From: an uncultured Eubacteriales bacterium | GTDB taxonomy: Bacteria > Bacillota > Clostridia > Oscillospirales > Oscillospiraceae | Assembly (NCBI GenBank): GCA_900540545.1 | Contig: UQGJ01000044.1 | Span: 1-20,409, forward strand | Length of the DNA stretch: 20,409 nt | Direction: 5' to 3' | In this document: positions 20,319 through 20,409 of the stretch, in pieces | Layout: the number at the start of each line of letters is the position of its first letter | Numbering within the stretch: the first letter of the stretch is position 1 | Position numbers and translations under genes: made by a program | Notes under the pieces: generated by a model | Seen by the model: the letters and a program-made list of their open reading frames with translations, nothing else | What the model was told of the DNA's origin: nothing | Databases searched by the model: none

Positions 20319-20409
20319 TCCGGGGGATTCCCTTTCTCGTTTGAGAAAGGGAATCGAAAGAAAACCAGGGGGCCGACACGGGGGATTTCATCCCCCTATC
20401 GTCGGCCCC
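20319..20409 (-). repeat. Two-hairpin structured repeat, right copy (cut by window end)
   Basis: The same element as at 515-598 but inverted. Hairpin A (20369-20409) has an outer 9-bp stem GGGGCCGAC/GTCGGCCCC, an internal loop AC/TATC, an inner 7-bp stem GGGGGAT/ATCCCCC and loop TTC. The linker is AAAGAAAA. Hairpin B (20326-20355) has a 13-bp stem GATTCCCTTTCTC/GAGAAAGGGAATC with loop GTTT. The flank CCCTCCGGG matches CCCGGAGGG beside the left copy. Loops and linker equal those of the left copy, while stems differ with pairing kept. The bases between 20229 and 20318 hold nothing I recognise. Confidence 0.85.

Overview
The window looks like chromosomal DNA of a high-GC, spore-former-lineage gut Firmicute, most likely an Oscillospiraceae relative (Flavonifractor/Lawsonibacter-like). 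This is an inference from consensus sigma-A promoters beside GC-rich genes, TTG/GTG starts behind strong AGGAGG ribosome sites, a YesM/YesN two-component pair, a CUT1 sugar transporter lacking its own ATPase, and dense hairpin-rich intergenic repeats. No genome comparison was possible.

Region 1 (618-8235) is a carbohydrate-uptake locus. A minus-strand operon encodes a lipoprotein sugar-binding protein, two CUT1 permeases and a GH88 unsaturated glucuronyl hydrolase. It diverges from a plus-strand histidine kinase/AraC-type response regulator operon. The shared control region holds two good promoters and repeated ATACTTTT/TTCTACAA boxes. The likely job is sensing, importing and cleaving unsaturated uronyl disaccharides, such as lyase products of host glycosaminoglycans. 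Region 2 (8252-12840) is one large secreted M60 (enhancin/mucinase-type) metallopeptidase with F5/8, paired DUF5011-like/NPCBM and FIVAR-like modules. Its roughly 280-nt leader carries a clear cyclic-di-GMP-I (GEMM-I) riboswitch, so a host-glycoprotein protease appears to be under second-messenger control.

Region 3 (12932-17504) is a MerR-controlled redox/electrophile-type operon: flavodoxin, RibD-C/DHFR-like reductase, cupin, SDR, CMD-family protein and AKR. Its promoter has the 19-bp spacer and dyad typical of MerR activators. The operon is damaged. The AKR is an internally deleted pseudogene. The SDR is split by a 272-bp palindromic, highly structured insertion whose exact removal would restore the reading frame. 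Region 4 (17622-18389) is a tRNA array on the minus strand, Gly(TCC)-Arg(TCT)-His(GTG)-Gln(TTG)-Lys(TTT), with a 14-nt duplication of the tRNA-Arg 3' end. Region 5 (18408-20228) holds pyrB with a PyrI-like zinc-knuckle extension, a PF06541-type membrane protein, and a possible 34-aa membrane peptide.

Near both window ends lie inverted copies of a two-hairpin repeat (518-598 and 20326-20409). Their stems differ in sequence but keep pairing, which is compensatory change. The first 300 bases are a mosaic of other hairpin-forming intergenic repeats. The strongest candidates for something new are the riboswitch-controlled mucinase, the scar-free structured insertion in the SDR, and the covarying repeat family.
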